NCBI GenBank assembly: GCA_037893225.1
Contig: JAZGUH010000775.1
Coordinates: forward strand, 186,001-250,000
Reading direction: 5' to 3'
Origin: Hippasteria phrygiana
Taxonomy: Eukaryota > Echinodermata > Asteroidea > Valvatida > Goniasteridae
Length of the DNA stretch: 64,000 nt
Below are positions 60,201-64,000 of this stretch, piece by piece; position 1 is the stretch's first letter, and every line of letters starts with the position of its first letter. The position numbers were made by a program, and so were the translations under genes. The notes beneath the pieces were generated by a model. It saw only the letters and a list, made by a program, of their open reading frames with translations. It was not told the origin of the DNA and did no database searches.

Positions 60201-63141
60201 AAGCCATATCTACAAAAGTACAAGCTCGATTAAGTTGAAATGTAATATCTAAGTAGGCCAGCAGGTTTATAGATGAAAATTGACATGACGTCATGATGAC
60301 GTCATCATACGATTTTATAGTAATTTTTAAGTTTTTGAACTTCAAAGTTTCTTAAAGCCATATCTCACCAACAGAACATGCTAAATTCAAAATTCTTTTT
60401 GTAATAGCTTTGTTAGCTCCTATATTCTTTCACATAAGTTTTAAAAATGTGTGACGTCATCATGACGTCATCAAAAATGTGCTTTTTTGAAACACATATA
60501 AGGGTACGTCCGATCGTCATACAAATTGGTGGGTAGGTAGATAGTGCCACTAGCATGTAAAATCCAAAGTGACGTCATGATGACGTCATCGTGTGTCATG
60601 TAACATGAACTTAAAGGTCAAGTATGGAGTACGAAATGTGAATCATAAAATAATCTCAGATCTTAAACATAGCAAAGACATAGACCTTCTGATAATTTAT
60701 GTTAAAGAAAAAAAGAAAATGGAAAAGCCATGCGTATGTTTACAACAGACGCAAAATTTTCGGCTTTTCCGCTACAGCAGCAAAGCCTTGGTTTTTGTTC
60801 TGTTCGCGCGATTGTGTAGTTTAGTACACTTTCGCCCAGGCATGAACACAATCTACTTGAAAATTGTTCGTTTTGCCACATTCAGAACAAAGGGCCACGT
60901 CCAAGAACATCTCCAGGTTTTTTTTTGAATGAAATCGTTAGCTCAGAGGTCAAAAACACATGATTGCACAATACCCAGCTTCACACGGATATATAACTGG
61001 TGGGAGAGTAGGAGCTGGTTCGAAATTGACCGAGCCAAAACATGACACAACGGGTGGAAAATCATATTTTCCGCCTTAAAAAACCTTTCCAAATCACAAA
61101 AGCACGTGTCATTGGGATTCAGAGAAGTCTACTTTAGTGACAAAAAAGGCTTTTGGAATAATCAAATACTCCAGGAGCTAACATGAACACAATTAATACA
61201 CAAATCCTAAACTACACAATACCCACTTTTTTGGTTTCTTCTTAAACACGAATTTTGTCTACGGCACTTTAGTCACTAAACAACATCAGATCTTATTCAA
61301 ACTTAATACAAACATAGACCCTAATCTGAAATTGTGTGCCGAAAAGTGACATCATGATGACGTCATTATGTGTCACGTGATGTCATCTTAAAGGCGCATT
61401 TTTCAAGGCCCATATCAAGAGAACCGTAAGTCCAATTGCATTCAAACCTGGTATGTTGCTAGACAAGTACGTTATAAATAAAAATTGAGGTGACGTCATA
61501 ATGACGTCATCATATGATTTTTATAGTAATTTCAAAGTTTTAACATTAAAGATTCTTAAAACCATATCTCATCAACAGAACATATGTTAAATTCAAAATT
61601 CTTTTTGTAATAGCTTTGTTAGCTCGTACATTCTTTTATATCAATGCGAAAAATTTCTGAGGTCATAATGACGTCATAAAAGGCATGATTTCTTGAAAGA
61701 CAAATAAGGGTAGACCATGTCTAATCGTCATGAAACTTGGTGGTTAGGTAGATTTGTCACTAGTTTACAAAATTCGAAATAACATCATAAAAACATATGG
61801 AAAAGCCCTATGTTCTTAAAAACATAGACCTCTAGTTTCTCGTTGTCTTTCACTCTATTCACACTGAATCTCTTTCAGGAAGTTGAACAGAGCGCAGCAA
61901 ATGCTCAACAGCTATCTGTTGATCAGCTTCAAATATTGACTGAAGGGACATCCTGCTCCCCTCCAAGGTACAGCAAAAATAACCAAAATATCCCATATAA
62001 TCTAGTAAAATCAATGGTATATCTCCATTTTCCGTGATATTGATACATGTAACTGATGAGTTACAGAATGGAGGAAATATGCAAACTGGAAAGCGTAAAG
62101 TAATAAAGGCAGCAATCAGGCACATAACATTGGTCTTTTTCTGTTTATTTCCACAGATACACCCCGTCGGATGGGTCTCGGACACCCATCAAATTAAGCC
62201 CCAGGATTAATGACAACATCCAGATTTCGACTCTTCAGCCAGGTTCCTCAAGCCTCCTGCCCCACATTGATAAAAGCGACCTGAACCCAGTCATGTCCCG
62301 GAAGGGGAATTCCTACTCCTCAGTCAAGCTCGGAAAGGGGGACTTCGGCGAGGTTACCCTGATGCAGAGCCATTTGGACGGCACCCTGATGGCTGTCAAG
62401 CACCTGACCAAGGTCCGGGACAAATGCAGGGCTGACGAGGCATTCAACAGGGAGACCCAGGCCATGAACGCCGTCTCCTCAAGCACAGCTTTCCCCAAGT
62501 TCCTGGGGACTGTGGACCACTACTCCTTTGCCATGGAGTTCATCGGGAACCTCGACAAGCGAACCTCCTGGAGTGCCTACCAGATGTTCAAAAAGAGATC
62601 CCGCCTGATGAAGGCACTGGATTGGCTGAAGGTGTCCATCGACATCACCAAGGGACTGATAGACATGCACGAGGCTGGCTGGACTCACAATGACTTGCAC
62701 TCCGATAACGTCATGGTGTGCCGAGATCCCGACAACCCATCAGCAGAGTGGGAGGGGAAGATCATTGATCTTGGGTATGCTTATCGCATCGACAATCCTC
62801 CCCCTCCGCAATATCTGACTGCCAAGCAGAAACGGAAATGCTACAAGGACTGTGCGCAGTTGGCACCCGAGATCATAGAGTGTACCAGCTGCTATAACGT
62901 ACAGTCAGATATCTACAGCTTAGGGCAGCTGTTTCTTGACATCGCGGCAGAGAGTCGCCACCTGTCCTCCCTCAAAGCTCTGGGAAAACGATGCGCCAGC
63001 ACTTCACCACACATGAGGCCGGACTTGGAGGAAGTCCTAGCAGAACTCACATTGATGCACTTTGAGCGTTTGAACAAACCGCAGAAAACAGGCGTGCTTA
63101 CGAGTCTGTTTCAGTCATTGAAGAATCGCATCAGGGCATAG
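39069..63141 (+). CDS. Protein kinase gene, 3' four exons, with a 21-kb repeat-filled intron
   Basis: Exons 39069-39260, 40166-40571, 61879-61967 and 62157-63141 join in one frame (split Arg, phase 0, split Arg) giving 556 residues plus an unseen N-terminus. The N-terminal 230 residues are low-complexity, Ser/Pro/Asp/Glu-rich and basic in places. The kinase domain is in the last exon; counted from Met 62293 it shows the glycine loop LGKGDFGEV (13-21), AVK Lys36, a probable C-helix Glu54, HNDLHSDN (132-139) in place of HRDxxxxN, DLG (159-161) in place of DFG, APE (191-193) and SDIYSLG (205-211). Lys36, Asp134, Asn139 and Asp159 are all present, so catalysis is plausible despite HND/DLG. Ser/Thr versus Tyr specificity and the substrate are unknown. 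Confidence 0.85.
40166..40571 (+). CDS. Kinase gene exon B (Ser/Asp-rich linker)
   Basis: Acceptor TATTGCTTTTGCAG, donor CACATA|GTAAGT (consensus). It encodes SDRSENRSDRSQDSG, then a Ser/Thr/Pro-rich region and an acidic stretch (DEVKSEINDVERADEAGSDD). It is probably disordered. Confidence 0.8.
40572..41104. other. 5' part of the large kinase intron
   Basis: It contains a short imperfect repeat of gaaaatccacg (about 40647-40693). No other feature seen. Confidence 0.5.
41112..41335 (+). repeat. 54-bp tandem repeat, four copies, each with a hairpin
   Basis: Unit ggcttttccgaaatccttcg, gaaaaggctttgtttttgtt, ctgattttttttt. The gcttttccgaa / ttcggaaaag arms form an 11-bp stem around atcc. Open frames with repeated FGKAKKK are by-products. 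A related ggcttttccgctacagcagc...tttttgttctgttcg segment recurs inside the array (about 52402, 56270, 60762). It is followed by poly-T and a (TTC)n tract that begins array unit 1. Confidence 0.9.
41340..61835 (+). mobile_element. Helitron-like head-to-tail array, five units, CRE-rich
   Basis: Units start with (TTC)n then ttttagttctgaccaaaatc, ccatagactttgtacacgaa. Approximate bounds: 41340-45196, 45197-48976, 48977-53475, 53476-57317, 57318-61835. Four of the five unit ends show a hairpin then CTAG: TGCGTCT/AGACGCA then agatgt-CTAG (45193, 48973); CTATGTT/AACATAG then acct-CTAG (53472, 61832). The fourth junction (57317) has lost the CTAG. A further hairpin-CTAG lies inside unit 1 (43563). 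Hairpin plus CTRR at the 3' end, a 5' TC and no target duplication are established Helitron features. No Rep/helicase gene is present, so it is non-autonomous. Within units, a 390-410-bp module (gctgaatttttgaagtttta ... aaaggggttgattt) and a 140-150-bp module (cttaaaggggcagtttttga ... tagctgaaaattgacatgac) repeat in tandem. Confidence 0.6.
61879..61967 (+). CDS. Kinase gene exon C (short helical linker)
   Basis: Acceptor CTGAATCTCTTTCAG, donor CCTCCAAG|GTACAG. 89 nt: EVEQSAANAQQLSVDQLQIL, TEGTSCSPP. The acceptor is only 43 bp after the last CTAG of the repeat array. Confidence 0.8.
61968..62156. other. Last intron of the kinase gene
   Basis: 189 bp with GTACAG donor and a good pyrimidine tract before CACAG. 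No other feature. Confidence 0.7.
62157..63141 (+). CDS. Kinase gene exon D (kinase domain and stop)
   Basis: Acceptor TTTATTTCCACAG, stop TAG at 63139-63141. It starts YTPSDGSRTPIKLSPR before the in-frame Met at 62293 and holds the entire kinase domain without introns. The domain ends close to the C-terminus with a short basic tail (SLFQSLKNRIRA). Confidence 0.9.
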
Positions 63142-64000
63142 TCTCGCCGACTTGTTGTCAAGACCAGGACACAGGAAGGGGGTTGTGAGGAAGGGGGTTG
63201 TGAGGAAGGCTAGGTTGAGCGAATTTCACACCTTGTAAACACGGTGCGAAGGGATCAGACCCAATTCAGTGTTGGCTGTGTTTACATCCTTGGGCGTGCC
63301 AGCTTTCATCTCATAATCAGGGATGTGAAGAATTGAGAAGGAAACTTGGGTTAAACCTATGTAAATATGTACATATAATAATGTAAATATATAATAATAT
63401 ATTAATGTAAATATTGTTGTATTGAAAAAAATCAACATATACATACTGCTTTATAATGAGAAAATACTTCAGTACAATGGAGTAAGCCACTTAAGTAAAT
63501 TTTTTTCAAAACTGACAATGAAATATAAGACTGAAAATAACTTGCTCTTCGTACAACTGAACTTCATCAGTTGGCACTCAACTTACATGTACACTTGGTC
63601 CCAATTAACATAGACAGGGTTACTTCGGGAAAAGCAGAAAAAGTTTGCTGGTTTATTTTCAGTAAATTCTCCCTCTGATGAAGTTAGCCAGCCTTATCTT
63701 GTGAAATGGATAGGGGCTTTATAAGCAGAACATTGTGTGCTTAATAGCAACCCTATGAAATTGGGCCAAGGTCACATTTCTTAAAGCTCAGGTTAATCTT
63801 TCTGGATAGAACAGGAAAAAACAACACACATCATGTGAGACAAAGGACAATTTTCAGTGAATTCGTTTCAATTTATTGAAAACCAGTTACACATTAAGAC
63901 ATTTTCATGATTAAAGCATTCATTATGAACAGCAATTATGTAAATTGACAATTTTACACAATCTGGTTATAGAGTAAAATTGTGCATTCGGGAAAATTCA
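63142..64000 (+). other. 3' UTR and flank of the kinase gene
   Basis: After the stop, a ggaagggggttgtga direct repeat (63176-63208) is followed by an AU-rich part with a Pumilio-site cluster (63360-63413). A possible ATTAAA poly(A) signal lies at 63910. No further gene seen. Confidence 0.5.
63360..63413 (+). promoter_or_regulatory. Cluster of four Pumilio response elements in the 3' UTR
   Basis: TGTAAATA at 63360, 63382 and 63406, and TGTACATA at 63368, all fit UGUANAUA, the established PUF-protein site. They fall about 220 nt after the kinase stop codon on the sense strand. This suggests PUF-mediated repression or decay of the mRNA, if the 3' UTR extends this far. Confidence 0.45.

Overview
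The window is eukaryotic nuclear DNA from a marine invertebrate, most likely an invertebrate deuterostome (echinoderm, hemichordate or lancelet). The reasons are spliced genes with GT/AG introns, an NXPE-family gene, a divergent intron-containing protein kinase, a tRNA-derived SINE, LINE remnants, several MITE families and AT-rich intergenic DNA rich in acatgta and taggccta words. I see no bacterial, plasmid or viral gene organisation. The species cannot be fixed from sequence alone.

Three spliced genes can be supported. (1) 1240-8449, minus strand: a complete-looking three-exon NXPE-family gene (membrane anchor, neurexophilin-like domain, PC-esterase domain; 582 residues). (2) 16040-22038, minus strand, possibly starting at 23822: a four-exon nuclear-looking protein whose last exon carries a methyltransferase-like glycine motif; one short exon seems to be missing. 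(3) 39069-63141, plus strand: the four 3' exons of a kinase gene with an HND/DLG active site. Its intron 40572-61878 is about 21 kb and almost completely occupied by one repeat array. An orphan terminal exon (33756-34115) and a 5'-truncated LINE (34560-34950) lie between genes 2 and 3.

Most of the rest is repeats. The NXPE intron holds MITEs and a tandem duplication. 8750-9310 holds tRNA-derived SINEs, two of them head to head. A 73-bp satellite occurs twice in opposite orientation (13617-14769 and 36213-38354), bracketing about 21 kb. A foldback element whose inverted repeats are themselves tandem arrays lies at 22570-23567. A 185-bp satellite fills 27530-30650.

The most striking region is 41340-61835: five head-to-tail units of 3.8-4.5 kb. 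Most unit ends look like Helitron 3' ends (short hairpin, then CTAG), and the units are packed with TGACGTCA palindromes (about 100 by eye), often doubled or fused to a CACGTG E-box. The array stops 43 bp before the splice acceptor of a kinase exon. I read it as a rolling-circle (Helitron-like) concatemer that has filled an intron with CREB/ATF-type sites. The repeat structure is read directly; the Helitron assignment and any regulatory effect are inference.
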